Origin: Alphaproteobacteria bacterium
GTDB taxonomy: Bacteria; Pseudomonadota; Alphaproteobacteria; Rhodospirillales; Rhodospirillaceae
Assembly (NCBI GenBank): GCA_030835385.1
Contig: JAURPI010000016.1
Span: 124,001 to 188,000, forward strand
DNA: 64,000 nucleotides
Reading direction: 5' to 3'
Below the pieces are notes generated by a model that was not told the origin of the DNA, ran no database searches, and worked only from the letters and a program-made list of their open reading frames with translations. Each line of letters starts with the position of its first letter. The stretch's first letter is position 1. This document shows, piece after piece, positions 1 to 8,851 of the stretch. The position numbers were made by a program, and so were the translations under genes.

Positions 1-718
1 CGGCGTCGATGGCGTCTCGGATCACGGAGTCTTCGTCTAGTAGTTTGTCGCTCTCTTCACGAATGAGAACGTCATAAGAATCCTGAACGGTGAGCCGTTT
101 GGTCTTGGTCTGTCCACCCAACATGCCGCCAAGCATATCATTGAGATTAACCATCCCGACCTGAGCACCCGGCATACCAGGAATATCCATGGTTGGTATG
201 CCTGCTGATCCGGACTCACTTACTTCAATTTCGATTTCTTTGTCGTTTAGTTCGCCATTGCGAAGCTTTGAACGGAAGCTATCACGTGTGCTGTCACTCG
301 CTGTATCTCCGACAAGGGCATCCAAAACGCGTTCTTCAGCGGCCAATTCTGCCTTCGCGGTCACTTGTTTGCGAAGGCGCTCCCGATTCATGTTGATCGC
401 AATTTCAACCAGATCTCTAACGATGCTTTCTACATCGCGTCCGACATAGCCAACCTCCGTAAATTTGGTGGCTTCAACTTTTATGAAAGGGGCTTGGGCA
501 AGCTTAGCGAGGCGCCGGGCAATCTCAGTCTTTCCAACACCGGTCGGACCGATCATGAGAATATTTTTTGGCAAGACTTCGTCTTTAAGTGCGTCGGGCA
601 ACTGTTGCCGTCGCCATCTATTGCGCAAGGCAATAGCAACGGCACCTTTGGCATCTCCTTGGCCAATGATAAATCGATCAAGTTCAGAAACAATTTCGCG
701 AGGTGAAAACGAGGTCAT
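1..718 (-). CDS. hslU: ATP-dependent protease ATPase subunit HslU (partial, C-terminus outside window)
   Basis: HslU is the AAA+ unfoldase ring that feeds proteins to the HslV peptidase in the cytoplasm. The N-terminal 239 codons are present and the frame is still open at position 1, so the C-terminal part, including the Walker B region and the sensor domain, lies outside the window. Visible are the N-terminal [20 protein letters not shown], the Walker A motif GPTGVGKT and the family signature [12 protein letters not shown]; the beginning of the variable I domain follows. The ATG at 718 lies 5 bases after the hslV stop codon, so the two genes are co-transcribed from the promoter at 1298-1334. 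The identification is firm. Confidence 0.96.
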   Translation of the reverse strand, partial: MTSFSPREIVSELDRFIIGQGDAKGAVAIALRNRWRRQQLPDALKDEVLPKNILMIGPTGVGKTEIARRLAKLAQAPFIKVEATKFTEVGYVGRDVESIVRDLVEIAINMNRERLRKQVTAKAELAAEERVLDALVGDTASDSTRDSFRSKLRNGELNDKEIEIEVSESGSAGIPTMDIPGMPGAQVGMVNLNDMLGGMLGGQTKTKRLTVQDSYDVLIREESDKLLDEDSVIRDAIDA

Positions 719-723
719 AAGGT

Positions 724-1269
724 CTAAAGGCTTTCAATCACCAAAGAATTATTAGTGTAAACGCAAATGTCTGCTGCGATGCCCATGGCTTTGCGGGCAA
801 TTGCTTCAGCATCTAGATCATCATTGTCGATCAGTGCGCGCGCGGCAGAAAGAGCATAGGACCCACCTGAACCTATGCCGATTAAGCCATCTTCCGGTTC
901 AAGTACGTCTCCTGTACCAGTTAGAACCAAAGATGTTTCCTTGTCGGCCACAGCCATCATCGCTTCCAAGCGACGAAGATAGCGATCCGTTCGCCAATCT
1001 TTTGCTAGCTCGACACAGGCGCGAGTCAGCTGACCGGGATGCTGGTCTAACTTTGCTTCAAGTCGTTCAAAAAGCGTAAAGGCATCTGCTGTCGCACCCG
1101 CAAATCCAGCAATCACTGACCCGTCAGAAAGTTGCCGTACCTTTCGAGCATTAGATTTGATGACCTGTTGCCCCAAGGTCACTTGGCCATCACCGGCGAT
1201 GACGACTGATCCGTTTTTCCGCACGGACAAGATGGTGGTGCCGTGCCATACGGCAGCATCAGAGGACAT
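724..1269 (-). CDS. hslV: ATP-dependent protease peptidase subunit HslV
   Basis: HslV is the proteasome-like threonine peptidase of the HslUV complex. The 181-residue product has the usual length. The catalytic threonine block is seen as [12 protein letters not shown], followed by AGDGQVTLG and the glycine-rich [14 protein letters not shown]. The nucleophile (Thr11) is preceded by ten residues, [10 protein letters not shown], rather than by Met alone as in E. coli; similar extensions are usual in alphaproteobacterial HslV and presumably need processing. The ATG at 1269 is supported by a strong ribosome-binding site (AAAGGAG) 6 to 8 bases upstream. It is the first gene of hslVU, and a heat-shock-type promoter lies just upstream. 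Confidence 0.97.
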   Translation of the reverse strand: MSSDAAVWHGTTILSVRKNGSVVIAGDGQVTLGQQVIKSNARKVRQLSDGSVIAGFAGATADAFTLFERLEAKLDQHPGQLTRACVELAKDWRTDRYLRRLEAMMAVADKETSLVLTGTGDVLEPEDGLIGIGSGGSYALSAARALIDNDDLDAEAIARKAMGIAADICVYTNNSLVIESL

Positions 1270-1297
1270 GGTAACTCCTTTCGGGAGAGAGAACGTC

Positions 1298-1334
1298 TAT
1301 GTAGAGGATGGGGCCCACCGGTCAAGACTTCAAG
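1298..1334 (-). promoter_or_regulatory. Composite RpoH/housekeeping promoter of hslVU
   Basis: Read on the minus strand, CTTGAAG (1334-1328) is followed after 14 bases by CCCCATCC (1313-1306), a near-perfect sigma-32 promoter. Interleaved with it is TTGACC (1325-1320), then 16 bases, then TACATA (1303-1298), a good sigma-70-type pair. Both would start transcription close upstream of the hslV ribosome-binding site. The -35 element overlaps the stop codon of xthA (1330). This is a sequence match only. Confidence 0.75.
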
Positions 1335-2145
1335 AGTTGGAACCCAATAACAAACGAACTGGAGCATGGTCCGATGGTGGCGACCAATGCCGAACTGCAG
1401 TTAAAACTTCTACGTCGGTAATGTCGTCTTTCAGACCCGGCGTGACCCATATGTGGTCTAGCCGCCGCCCTTTGTTTGTTGCCTCCCAGTCAGCCGCACG
1501 ATAACTCCACCACGTAAATACCGGGTCGTCTTCACCGACCAATTCGCGCTGGGTATCAATCCAATTGAGTGAACGTTTAACGCGCTCAAGGGCTGCCACT
1601 TCAATTTCCGTGTGGGTGATGACGTTCTTCAACTTTGTGTGTGACCACACATCTGTTGGTAACGGGGCAACATTGAGATCACCTGCGAGAATCATAGGGT
1701 CGCGAAACCCATAGGTTCCTGAAAAGTGGTCTGCCAAATCATCTAGATAGCGTAGCTTAAAATCAAACTTGGGGTTGGCATCACGGTCAGGCACGTCGCC
1801 CCCAGCAGGCACATAAACACAATGCACGCCAATGCCTGTACTCGCGACCCGCGCAAAAATATGACGCGCGTCTGGGCGTTCCGCCCAAGTAAAATTTTCT
1901 ATGTCTGACAGGGGCAGTCGGGAAAGAATAGCGACGCCGTTATATCCCGGCTGAGCCGCTATGGCTTGGTGTTCATACCCAGATGCCGCGATGGCATCAG
2001 CAGGCACCATGTCCGTATCGGCTTTTAACTCCTGCAGGCAAATGATGTCCGGGTCCCAGCGATCAATCATTCGTATCAGTTGGTCTAGGCGTTTTCGGAC
2101 GGAATTGACGTTCCACGATATAAGGCTGAGAGGCTGAACCGGCAT
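1330..2145 (-). CDS. xthA: Exodeoxyribonuclease III (AP endonuclease, EEP family)
   Basis: The product cleaves DNA at abasic sites and trims 3' blocking groups in base-excision repair. The 271-residue protein has the exonuclease-endonuclease-phosphatase motifs in order: SWNVNSVRKRL, ICLQELKAD (metal-binding Glu), a central GDLNVAPLPTDVW (Asp-x-Asn), and the C-terminal LDHIWVTPGL and SDHAPV (catalytic His). The frame is open further upstream to 2193, but the ATG at 2145 starts the conserved N-terminus (MPVQPLSLISWNV) and is preferred. Its last codons overlap the -35 element of the hslVU promoter. It lies downstream of the structured intergenic stretch at 2214-2393 and is not obviously in an operon with lolA. 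Confidence 0.95.
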   Translation of the reverse strand: MPVQPLSLISWNVNSVRKRLDQLIRMIDRWDPDIICLQELKADTDMVPADAIAASGYEHQAIAAQPGYNGVAILSRLPLSDIENFTWAERPDARHIFARVASTGIGVHCVYVPAGGDVPDRDANPKFDFKLRYLDDLADHFSGTYGFRDPMILAGDLNVAPLPTDVWSHTKLKNVITHTEIEVAALERVKRSLNWIDTQRELVGEDDPVFTWWSYRAADWEATNKGRRLDHIWVTPGLKDDITDVEVLTAVRHWSPPSDHAPVRLLLGSNS

Positions 2146-2213
2146 GTCTGCGTTATAGAGGGTTTTGGACGCGCATGGCGACATGGCGTACACAGCGGAA
2201 AATTTAGGGATTT

Positions 2214-2252
2214 AAGAAAAGCTGCGCCCGACGTTAGGGGAACATCGGGCGC
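2214..2252 (-). terminator. Rho-independent terminator downstream of lolA / candidate RNA
   Basis: On the minus strand an 8-bp perfect stem GCGCCCGA/TCGGGCGC (2252-2245 with 2231-2224) with a 13-base loop is followed by AGCTTTTCTT (2223-2214). This fits an intrinsic terminator for transcripts coming from lolA or from the structured stretch upstream. It has no T run on the plus strand. Confidence 0.6.
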
Positions 2253-2393
2253 CTGGTCTTCATGCTGGTCCGGCAGGGGAAACCGGCTTTCCAGCGCACT
2301 GCGAACCGTTGCAGTTGCAGCGCTATTGGGACCAAGTATGGGGTCTGAACACCCTGATTTCAAAGTGACGAAGCTGCATGGCAGGTATGCATA
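2214..2393 (-). ncRNA. Candidate structured small RNA between lolA and xthA
   Basis: The 326-base stretch 2194-2519 holds no convincing gene; the open frame across it has no family features. On the minus strand it has a possible -10 (TATGCA, 2393-2388) and then a chain of helices: GGGT/ACCC around GTTCAG (near 2343-2330s), a long-range TGGTCC/GGACCA pair (about 2335-2330 with 2271-2266), an inner AGCGC..ACTGC/GCAGT..GCGCT hairpin, a CCGG/CCGG hairpin, and the terminator at 2252-2214. The implied RNA would be about 165 nucleotides, close to the size of 6S RNA, but I cannot match it to a family from memory. It could instead be only the 3' end of the lolA transcript. Confidence 0.3.
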
Positions 2394-2519
2394 GCCTGCG
2401 CGGTTAAGTTGTAGATCAATATTATGCCATTTTTACAGGCACTTAGAGACAGGCCATCCGACCGGAATGGAAGCGAAATATTTTTCAGATTCGCCCGCGG
2501 CGAGACCTAAAAACCCAGA

Positions 2520-3134
2520 TCAATCGTCTGCAAAGACGTCTTTGTCCTCATATTCGAAGAGGCTCGAGTCGAGGTCTAGCCCTGTTTTTGTCTTGAATAG
2601 GGTAACGGTGATCTCTTGGCTTTGAGCGTCCTTAACGCGCCATTGGCGTAATTCAAATGGCGCTTCAGAAAAGACGAAGGTGAGCTCACCAGACGTGGGG
2701 TCATTGGCCTGTGTTGCGGTGATTTCAACCAAGCCGGGCTGGCGGACAATGTCTTTGACCGTGACTGTGTCATCTGTGAAGGACCAAGCGGGCTCGAGAA
2801 GAAACGCAGCAGGTGTATCCTTGATATCCAAATAGCTGGGTTCACCGAGTTCTAGGTCGACATAGATGACGTAGTAACCGTCCGCGACGATAAGAACTGG
2901 TGTTGGCGGATCATAGGCCAACCGCATTCTGCCGGGCCGATCCACAAATAAGTCACCTTCAGCTAGTCCGCCGCGTCCATCAACCTGAAGAAAACGAGCT
3001 TGCAAGGTATCAATGTTATTGAGGTAGGACGACGCGCGACTTAATAGATCAGCATCAGATTCAGCGGACGTATCAGCAGCGGCTGCGCTACTAACAACAA
3101 GTAGACTAGCAAAAACCAAACAAAGCTTTTTCAT
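2520..3134 (-). CDS. lolA: Outer-membrane lipoprotein carrier protein LolA
   Basis: LolA takes mature lipoproteins from the LolCDE complex and carries them across the periplasm. The 204-residue product starts with a signal peptide (MKKLCLVFASLLVVSSAAA, likely cleaved before Asp-Thr) followed by the LolA fold: a helix with LQARFLQVD, strands GDLFVDRPGRMRLAYDPP, LIVADGYYVIYVDLELGE, and FELRQWRVKDAQSQEITVTL near the end. An upstream in-frame ATG at 3152 would add six residues before the signal peptide; the ATG at 3134 gives a normal signal sequence. It follows ftsK by about 60 bases on the same strand, a common pairing in Alphaproteobacteria, so it is likely the last gene of the dapC-ftsK-lolA operon. 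Confidence 0.92.
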   Translation of the reverse strand: MKKLCLVFASLLVVSSAAAADTSAESDADLLSRASSYLNNIDTLQARFLQVDGRGGLAEGDLFVDRPGRMRLAYDPPTPVLIVADGYYVIYVDLELGEPSYLDIKDTPAAFLLEPAWSFTDDTVTVKDIVRQPGLVEITATQANDPTSGELTFVFSEAPFELRQWRVKDAQSQEITVTLFKTKTGLDLDSSLFEYEDKDVFADD

Positions 3135-3197
3135 GTTGGGCATAATGGTCAAAGCTTATGGCGGGATTACGACAACCACACAAGCTAGCTCTTTGCG

Positions 3198-5633
3198 TTA
3201 ACGCATTTCTGCCATTTCCGGCAAAAGCACTTCACGTTTACCGACATGGTTGGGTTTACCGATCATGCCCTGCGCTTCCATTTCTTCAATGATGCGTGCT
3301 GCTCTGTTGTAACCAATCTGCAGATGACGTTGCACAAAGCTCGTCGACGCTTTGCGTTCACGTGCAACAAGTGCAACAGCTTGATCAAAAAGGCTATCGC
3401 CAGAATCCGTGTTGCCGCCTGTTGCTCCGGCAAATCCCGGGACGTCGGATACATCGGCCGCATCTTCATCTGTAACTTCGTCTAGATAAGATGGCTGTCC
3501 TTGGTCTTTCAGGTGCGTGACAATTTCTCCGACTTCGTCGTCGGTTACGAATGGTCCATGAACCCGGGTGATGCGTCCACCGGCGGCCATGTACAACATG
3601 TCACCTTGGCCAAGAAGTTGCTCTGCCCCCTGTTCCCCCAAAATTGTTCGGCTATCGATCTTTGACGTAACCTGGAATGAAATGCGGGTTGGGAAGTTTG
3701 CTTTGATGGTTCCTGTGATGACATCCACTGATGGGCGTTGTGTCGCCATGATGACATGGATACCTGCGGCACGCGCCATTTGCGCCAATCTTTGAACGGC
3801 GGCTTCGACATCTTTACCAGCCACAAGCATGAGGTCAGCCATCTCATCAATGATGACGACGATGTATGGCAATGGAGTGAGATCAAGAGCTTGCTCTTCG
3901 TAAACTGGTTTCCCGGTTTCAGGGTCAAACCCAGTTTGAACTGTTTTGGTCAGCGTCGTACCTTTTTTGGACGCCTCTTTTAAGCGCTGATTATACCCTG
4001 CGATGTTGCGTACGCTTAATTGGCTCATTGCACGATAACGATCTTCCATTTCCCGCACGACCCATTTCAAGGCCACGACCGCTTTGCCTGGCTCCGTAAC
4101 CACAGGCGCTAGCAAATGGGGAATACCATCGTAAATGGAAAGCTCCAGCATCTTGGGATCAATCATCAAGATGCGCACTTCGTCGGGCGTGTGACGATAG
4201 AGCAGCGACATAATCATGGTGTTGATGGCGACTGATTTACCGGAGCCTGTTGTCCCGGCAATCAATAAGTGGGGCATACGTGCAAGGTCGGCATAGATTG
4301 GTGCACCACCGATATCTTTACCGAGCGCCAGGGTCAGCTTGCCGTCAAATTTATCGCAGGCTTCTGAAGACAACATTTCGCGGAAGTAGACGGTCTCGCG
4401 TCGTTCGTTCGGCAACTCAATCCCGATAACACTGCGGCCGGGCACAACGGCGATACGCACGGCAATGGCACTCATGGACCGTGCAATGTCGTCAGCAAGA
4501 GAGACAACGCGCGCGGTTTTTGTGCCGGGCGCTGGCTCTAGTTCGTATAGCGTTACAACTGGGCCAGGCCTTACTTTTATAATCTCGCCTTTCACCCCAA
4601 AATCTTGAAGAACGCCTTCGAGCATCTTGGCATTACCCTCCAAGGCTTGAGTATCAATCTGGGTCGCGGTCTCTACGCGCGGGATGCTAAGAATATCGAG
4701 CGGCGGCAACTCAAACCCTTCTGGTTTTGCCGGTAGCAGGGACCCTTGGCGTGCCGCGAGTTCTTTCTTAGACGGCTTGGTCGGTTTATTCCGTGCGACA
4801 ACAATATCTGCATCGCGTGTAACGGCTGGCACAGGTGTGGATACGTTTTCTCCAGAATCTGCAATGTCATCAACATCATCGTCAGCCATGACCGGTTCAA
4901 TGCGTTCCCGGCGTTGAACGGGGGTGTCTTCTCGACGTGCGGGCCGCACAGCCTTTCGGTCAACATATTCATCACGAATGCGGTGCACCAACCCGCGCAG
5001 CCAATACGTCGTACGTAGAGTTTCGCGTTGAACCCAGCGTGTAATGTCGCCGTAAGCTTCTATGGGAACCGTCGTAATCCAATGGGTCAGTGTCAGCCCA
5101 CCGATCAATCCAACAACCACGGCGACCCAGCGCAGGCTTTCCACAGCACCCAAGCCACTTAAGGAGATGGCAAAGAGGTCTAGTAATATGTGTCCTGAAA
5201 ATCCGCCTAAGCCGGCAGGCAAGGACCAACTTGCTGGTTGTGTGAAACCCGATAGACCGATCGAAAGCAAAAGCACGGCTGCAGGAATTAAGACTGTACG
5301 GAGCCATAGCCAGGAAACAGATTCCGCTCGCACAACACGGCCACCCCAGGCGACGACAATCATTAGAGGTACAAGCGCGGCAAGCCCTAAGGATTGAAGC
5401 ACGGCATCGGCAAAAATCGCACCGGGTTCCGCCAACCAGTTTTGCACCTCAGCATCTGTCGCTGTGTTCAACGATGGATCACCGGGATTGTAGGAGATCA
5501 AAGCAACAAGAGCGGCCAGCGCAATTCCAACAATGCAAAGGCCCATCGTCGCCCAAACGGTGCGCTTCATTGCAGCGACCATCGAGGGCGGCAGAAAGGG
5601 TCCGGATTCCACTGGAGTTGCTGATGTAGCCAT
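3198..5633 (-). CDS. ftsK: DNA translocase FtsK
   Basis: FtsK is the septal membrane-anchored DNA pump that clears the chromosome termini and activates XerCD recombination at dif. The 811-residue protein has four hydrophobic segments in its first ~190 residues, a charged linker, an alpha/beta motor domain with Walker A GTTGSGKSVAINTM and the Walker B stretch YIVVIIDEMADLM, the FtsK signature ATQRPSVDVITGTIKANFP, and a C-terminal winged-helix gamma domain (RKASTSFVQRHLQIGYNRAA) that reads KOPS sites. An in-frame TTG at 5642 precedes the ATG at 5633; the ATG is preferred. It starts 5 bases after the dapC stop codon, so the two are coupled. Confidence 0.97.
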   Translation of the reverse strand: MATSATPVESGPFLPPSMVAAMKRTVWATMGLCIVGIALAALVALISYNPGDPSLNTATDAEVQNWLAEPGAIFADAVLQSLGLAALVPLMIVVAWGGRVVRAESVSWLWLRTVLIPAAVLLLSIGLSGFTQPASWSLPAGLGGFSGHILLDLFAISLSGLGAVESLRWVAVVVGLIGGLTLTHWITTVPIEAYGDITRWVQRETLRTTYWLRGLVHRIRDEYVDRKAVRPARREDTPVQRRERIEPVMADDDVDDIADSGENVSTPVPAVTRDADIVVARNKPTKPSKKELAARQGSLLPAKPEGFELPPLDILSIPRVETATQIDTQALEGNAKMLEGVLQDFGVKGEIIKVRPGPVVTLYELEPAPGTKTARVVSLADDIARSMSAIAVRIAVVPGRSVIGIELPNERRETVYFREMLSSEACDKFDGKLTLALGKDIGGAPIYADLARMPHLLIAGTTGSGKSVAINTMIMSLLYRHTPDEVRILMIDPKMLELSIYDGIPHLLAPVVTEPGKAVVALKWVVREMEDRYRAMSQLSVRNIAGYNQRLKEASKKGTTLTKTVQTGFDPETGKPVYEEQALDLTPLPYIVVIIDEMADLMLVAGKDVEAAVQRLAQMARAAGIHVIMATQRPSVDVITGTIKANFPTRISFQVTSKIDSRTILGEQGAEQLLGQGDMLYMAAGGRITRVHGPFVTDDEVGEIVTHLKDQGQPSYLDEVTDEDAADVSDVPGFAGATGGNTDSGDSLFDQAVALVARERKASTSFVQRHLQIGYNRAARIIEEMEAQGMIGKPNHVGKREVLLPEMAEMR

Positions 5634-5638
5634 AACGC

Positions 5639-6841
5639 TCAATCCTTTTTGGACAGAATTTCAAACATGCGAGTTAAACCGGTCTTGGTCGTCTCTTGGT
5701 CATGGACCAAGGCGACGCGAATAAATTGATCACCAGGACTAACGCCGTCGGTGCCTGCGCGACTTAGATAAGCACCCGGCAAGACTTTGATACCGCCTTC
5801 ACGCCATAGTGTTTTTGTCGTTTCACAACTGTCGCCGACGTCAAGCCATTGAAAAAAGCCGCCGGCGGGTTTGGAGAAGCCAAAGCGGCCATCAAATATA
5901 TTTTCGGCGTCATCAAATTTTTGCTGGTACAGCGCGCGATTTTTTTCGACATGAGATTCGTCGCGCCACAAAGCTGTCGCCGCGGCCATCACGGGTAGGG
6001 GCTGCACCGCACCCGCATGAGACCGCAGGCGTCGGAATTTCTCGATCAGGCCTGAGTCTCCAGCAACAAAACCTGCCCTTAGCCCCGGCGCACTCGATCG
6101 CTTTGATAGAGAGTTAAAAACTAAAACATTTTGCAGACCATCACCCAGGCTAGCACAGGCTTCAATCAAACCCGTTGGTGGTGCGTCCGAATAGATTTCT
6201 GAGTAACACTCATCACCAATCAAAACGAAGTCGTGTTTACGCGCTAATGAGATCGCGTTTTGAAGTTGTTCAAGTGTTGCAACTGACCCTTGAGGGTTGG
6301 CCGGGCTGCACAGGTAAGTAAGGGTCGTTCGATCCAGTATGTCAGACTCGATCTCCTGAAAATTCGGGATGAAGCCATTGTCTTTTGTTGCAGGCACAAA
6401 CACTGGTTCAGCGCCGGCCATGACGGCAGCACCCAAATAAACCTGATAAAAGGGGTTGGGCATTAGAACCGTTGGAACCCGTCCGTTCTTCTCCGGCGGG
6501 ACCACAAGTTCACCGGCCATGAACAATGCTTCTCGTGTGCCGGCGACCGGCAGAGTGTTTTTATCCGGGTCGATAAAATCCGCCGGCAAGGCGTAACGTT
6601 GCGTCAGCCATTCGGCGACAGCAGTGCGATAGGTTTTTGTTCCGGCTGTTGGCGGATACTTGTTCCAATCCTTTGCATGGCGCGCTAACTCGTCGTGGAT
6701 TAAGTCGGGTGCGGGGTGTTGAGGTTCGCCGATGGACATAGCCAACGGTGCAACGTCTTCCGGAGGGGTAATATCCGCCAATAGCGCGTTCAGGCGCTGA
6801 AACGGATAGTCAGTCAGCCCATCGAGGCGGCTGTTGTACAT
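5639..6841 (-). CDS. dapC: Succinyldiaminopimelate transaminase-like aminotransferase (DapC family)
   Basis: This PLP-dependent class I/II aminotransferase probably converts N-succinyl-2-amino-6-ketopimelate to succinyl-diaminopimelate in lysine and peptidoglycan synthesis. The 400-residue protein begins MYNSRLDGLTDYPFQRLNAL, typical of this subfamily, and has SIGEPQHPAP, YPPTAGTKTYR, the cofactor-binding CSPANPQG and GDECYSEIY, and the Schiff-base lysine in NSLSKRSSAPGLRAG. The frame stays open to 6916, but those 25 extra codons look like upstream DNA. dapB (25909) is the only other lysine gene in the window. The assignment to DapC rather than another aspartate-type aminotransferase rests on the N-terminal signature and the ftsK linkage. 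Confidence 0.85.
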   Translation of the reverse strand: MYNSRLDGLTDYPFQRLNALLADITPPEDVAPLAMSIGEPQHPAPDLIHDELARHAKDWNKYPPTAGTKTYRTAVAEWLTQRYALPADFIDPDKNTLPVAGTREALFMAGELVVPPEKNGRVPTVLMPNPFYQVYLGAAVMAGAEPVFVPATKDNGFIPNFQEIESDILDRTTLTYLCSPANPQGSVATLEQLQNAISLARKHDFVLIGDECYSEIYSDAPPTGLIEACASLGDGLQNVLVFNSLSKRSSAPGLRAGFVAGDSGLIEKFRRLRSHAGAVQPLPVMAAATALWRDESHVEKNRALYQQKFDDAENIFDGRFGFSKPAGGFFQWLDVGDSCETTKTLWREGGIKVLPGAYLSRAGTDGVSPGDQFIRVALVHDQETTKTGLTRMFEILSKKD

Positions 6842-7130
6842 TCTGGCTTTCGTCCCTCTGTGCACCGGTTTACCTAATGCCCAGCGGGCAAATGCCGGTG
6901 CGTCCCAATCGACCAAAGCCGACCCAAGAAAGGGCGGCTCACCTCACTTTCACAGGGTCGCCTGCAAAGGTAAACGCGGCGTTAACAAAGCCCGTTTTAT
7001 TGTTAAGAGTCAGTCTGTTGGCCCCAGACTCTAAAAAGACCTCTTAATTTAAGAAATGGCAGATTTCAGCCATTTCTTGGTTTTCAGTTCTTCGTCGCCA
7101 AAATCGCCCGAGGCGGGTAGCGTAGCCCTT

Positions 7131-8144
7131 ATGGAACAAAATCCTTCAAAACCTAGCAGAAGAGCCGTTTTAAAGAGGGTCTTGGCCAGCCAAGTAATGG
7201 CGGGTGCCGGCTTGCTGCCAACGGCCCAGGCTCAAGGAAATTCCGCGATGATCGGCTCAGAATCCTCCTTAAAACGCATCAAAATGGCGACCTTGGGCGC
7301 GTCAGATGTGGCCAAAGTCGAGGCGTGGTATGGCCAATGGCTCGAATATGGGGTGGTTGAGCGCGGTGTCGTATCAGCCGATATGGCTAGGTCTTGGGGA
7401 GCGCCGGCTAGCGAAGGTCGTCCGTTTGCGCTCATCGGTCCGGCCAGCGGTGAAGATGTCTACCTCCGTGCTGTCGAAATTGACCCGGTCTCCGGTTTCA
7501 AGACCTTGACCACCTGGGGATGGGCGGCCGTTGAGATCACGGTCTCCGATGTCGATGTGGTTATGGAAAAACTAAAAGGTTCCCCCTTCAAGGTTTTGGG
7601 TCGTCCGCGAGAATTGACATCGTCGTCTCCCATTCGCGCCATGCAGGTTCTTGGCCCAGCCGATGAGGTTGTCTACCTCACCGGTAATATTGGTGATCGC
7701 GTCGCATCAAATCACCCTGACCCAAAAACTCTCATCGATCGCATTTTTATCATGGTGCTGGCTGGACCCGACCGACCTGCCCTTAAAAAATTCTATATGG
7801 ATACCTTCAATCTTGGCGACCAAGGTGATCTCGCATTTCCAGTCGGCGTGCTCTCCGATGCTCAAGGACTTCCTGCCGACCACGTCTACGACCTCTCTGT
7901 TTTGGTGGGGTCAGAACGAGGCAACAAATTGGAGTTAGACCAGTACGAACCTCAATTTGGTGAACGCCCGGTCACTCCTGGTCAGTTGCCGCCCGGCATT
8001 GCTATAACGACATTTGAGGTTGAGTCATTGGATAGCCTAGACGTTGATTTTATTTCACCACCCGCGCCGCTCTATGAAGGATACATAGCCGCAACTTTCT
8101 TGGGACCAGCCGGTGAGCGCACTGAACTTGTGGCAAAAAGGTAA
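7131..8144 (+). CDS. Tat-exported VOC-fold (glyoxalase/dioxygenase-like) protein
   Basis: The 337-residue product begins with a twin-arginine-type leader: KPSRRAVLKRVLASQ, a hydrophobic stretch AGAGLLPTAQAQ and a likely cleavage site after AQA. The rest reads as two tandem vicinal-oxygen-chelate halves: KRIKMATLGASDVAKVEAWY opens the first and DRIFIMVLAGPDRPALKKFY the second. I cannot point to a complete metal-binding His/Glu set, so catalysis is uncertain. The frame is open from 7056, but the ATG at 7131 places the leader at the N-terminus. The next gene (8159) follows after 14 bases and is probably co-transcribed. Tat export suggests a folded, perhaps metal-loaded periplasmic protein. The substrate is unknown. 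Confidence 0.7.
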   Translation: MEQNPSKPSRRAVLKRVLASQVMAGAGLLPTAQAQGNSAMIGSESSLKRIKMATLGASDVAKVEAWYGQWLEYGVVERGVVSADMARSWGAPASEGRPFALIGPASGEDVYLRAVEIDPVSGFKTLTTWGWAAVEITVSDVDVVMEKLKGSPFKVLGRPRELTSSSPIRAMQVLGPADEVVYLTGNIGDRVASNHPDPKTLIDRIFIMVLAGPDRPALKKFYMDTFNLGDQGDLAFPVGVLSDAQGLPADHVYDLSVLVGSERGNKLELDQYEPQFGERPVTPGQLPPGIAITTFEVESLDSLDVDFISPPAPLYEGYIAATFLGPAGERTELVAKR

Positions 8145-8158
8145 ACGGTGAAATTGTT

Positions 8159-8809
8159 ATGTCTGAGACAAGACCAAAAAATATTCTCGTCTTTGGGGCC
8201 ACGGGCGGAACAGGGGCGGCATTTGTAGAACAAGCCCTCGCGCACGGGCATAAAGTGACGGTTTTTGTGCGCGACCCCTCAAAACTGGCAAACCACAGTG
8301 CGAACCTAAAGATTATCGAAGGTGATTTATTCGATGCCGATGCTGTTAAGGCGGCTGTGACTTCAGTTTGTGAGGCGGTCTTTACGGCTTACGGGTTCTC
8401 CAACAAAGAACCGGATAACAAGCATGAGCGGGTCTCACGCGCGGTGGTTGATGGCATGAAGGCGGCCGGTGTGTCTCGCCTGGTTGCGGTCAGCTCTATG
8501 GGAGCATCAGAGAGTGCAGGTATCGGACCCTTTTGGGTGCGCCTCGTTGCAAAAGTAATTCTGAAACACATCATTCCCGATAAAACGCTGCAAGAAACCG
8601 TTATTCGAAACGCTGGTCTCGCCTGGACAATTCTGCGGCCGCCAATGCTTGTGAGTAAGCCGGCAACAGGGCGGTACACAGTGTGGGAAGGCCAGAAACC
8701 GCCGCAGAAGGTCGCATGGAAAATTGCTCGGGCGGACGTTGCGGCTGAGGGCCTGCGTTGTATCGAGACCGGGGATGCAACTGACCGAGCCGTACAAATA
8801 TCATCCTAA
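8159..8809 (+). CDS. NAD(P)-binding oxidoreductase (atypical SDR, NmrA/YtfG-like)
   Basis: The 216-residue protein has an N-terminal Rossmann fold with the dinucleotide motif VFGATGGTGAAFVEQAL, an NADP-type VFVRDPSKL segment after strand 2, the acidic GDLFDADAVKAAV, and SRLVAVSSMGASES in place of the classical SDR Ser-Tyr-x-x-x-Lys triad. This is the architecture of small NAD(P)H-binding reductases such as flavin or biliverdin reductase-like proteins. It starts 14 bases after the Tat-exported VOC protein and is likely in its operon. The substrate cannot be deduced from sequence. Confidence 0.85.
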   Translation: MSETRPKNILVFGATGGTGAAFVEQALAHGHKVTVFVRDPSKLANHSANLKIIEGDLFDADAVKAAVTSVCEAVFTAYGFSNKEPDNKHERVSRAVVDGMKAAGVSRLVAVSSMGASESAGIGPFWVRLVAKVILKHIIPDKTLQETVIRNAGLAWTILRPPMLVSKPATGRYTVWEGQKPPQKVAWKIARADVAAEGLRCIETGDATDRAVQISS

Positions 8810-8851
8810 TGCGTATATCTGGCGTACCCGCATTTATGGTTTACATGGTGA

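Noticed and set aside
2085-2363. A 92-codon ORF on the minus strand between lolA and xthA
   Set aside because: It overlaps xthA, lacks a ribosome-binding site and has no domain features; the stretch looks structured rather than coding.
6842-6916. N-terminal 25-codon extension of the DapC-like aminotransferase
   Set aside because: The family N-terminus begins at the internal ATG (6841); the extra codons show no conserved character.
7006-7032. Inverted repeat AGAGTC/GACTCT upstream of the VOC gene as a terminator
   Set aside because: It has no T run on either side in the right orientation and overlapping alternative pairings, so I do not assign a function.
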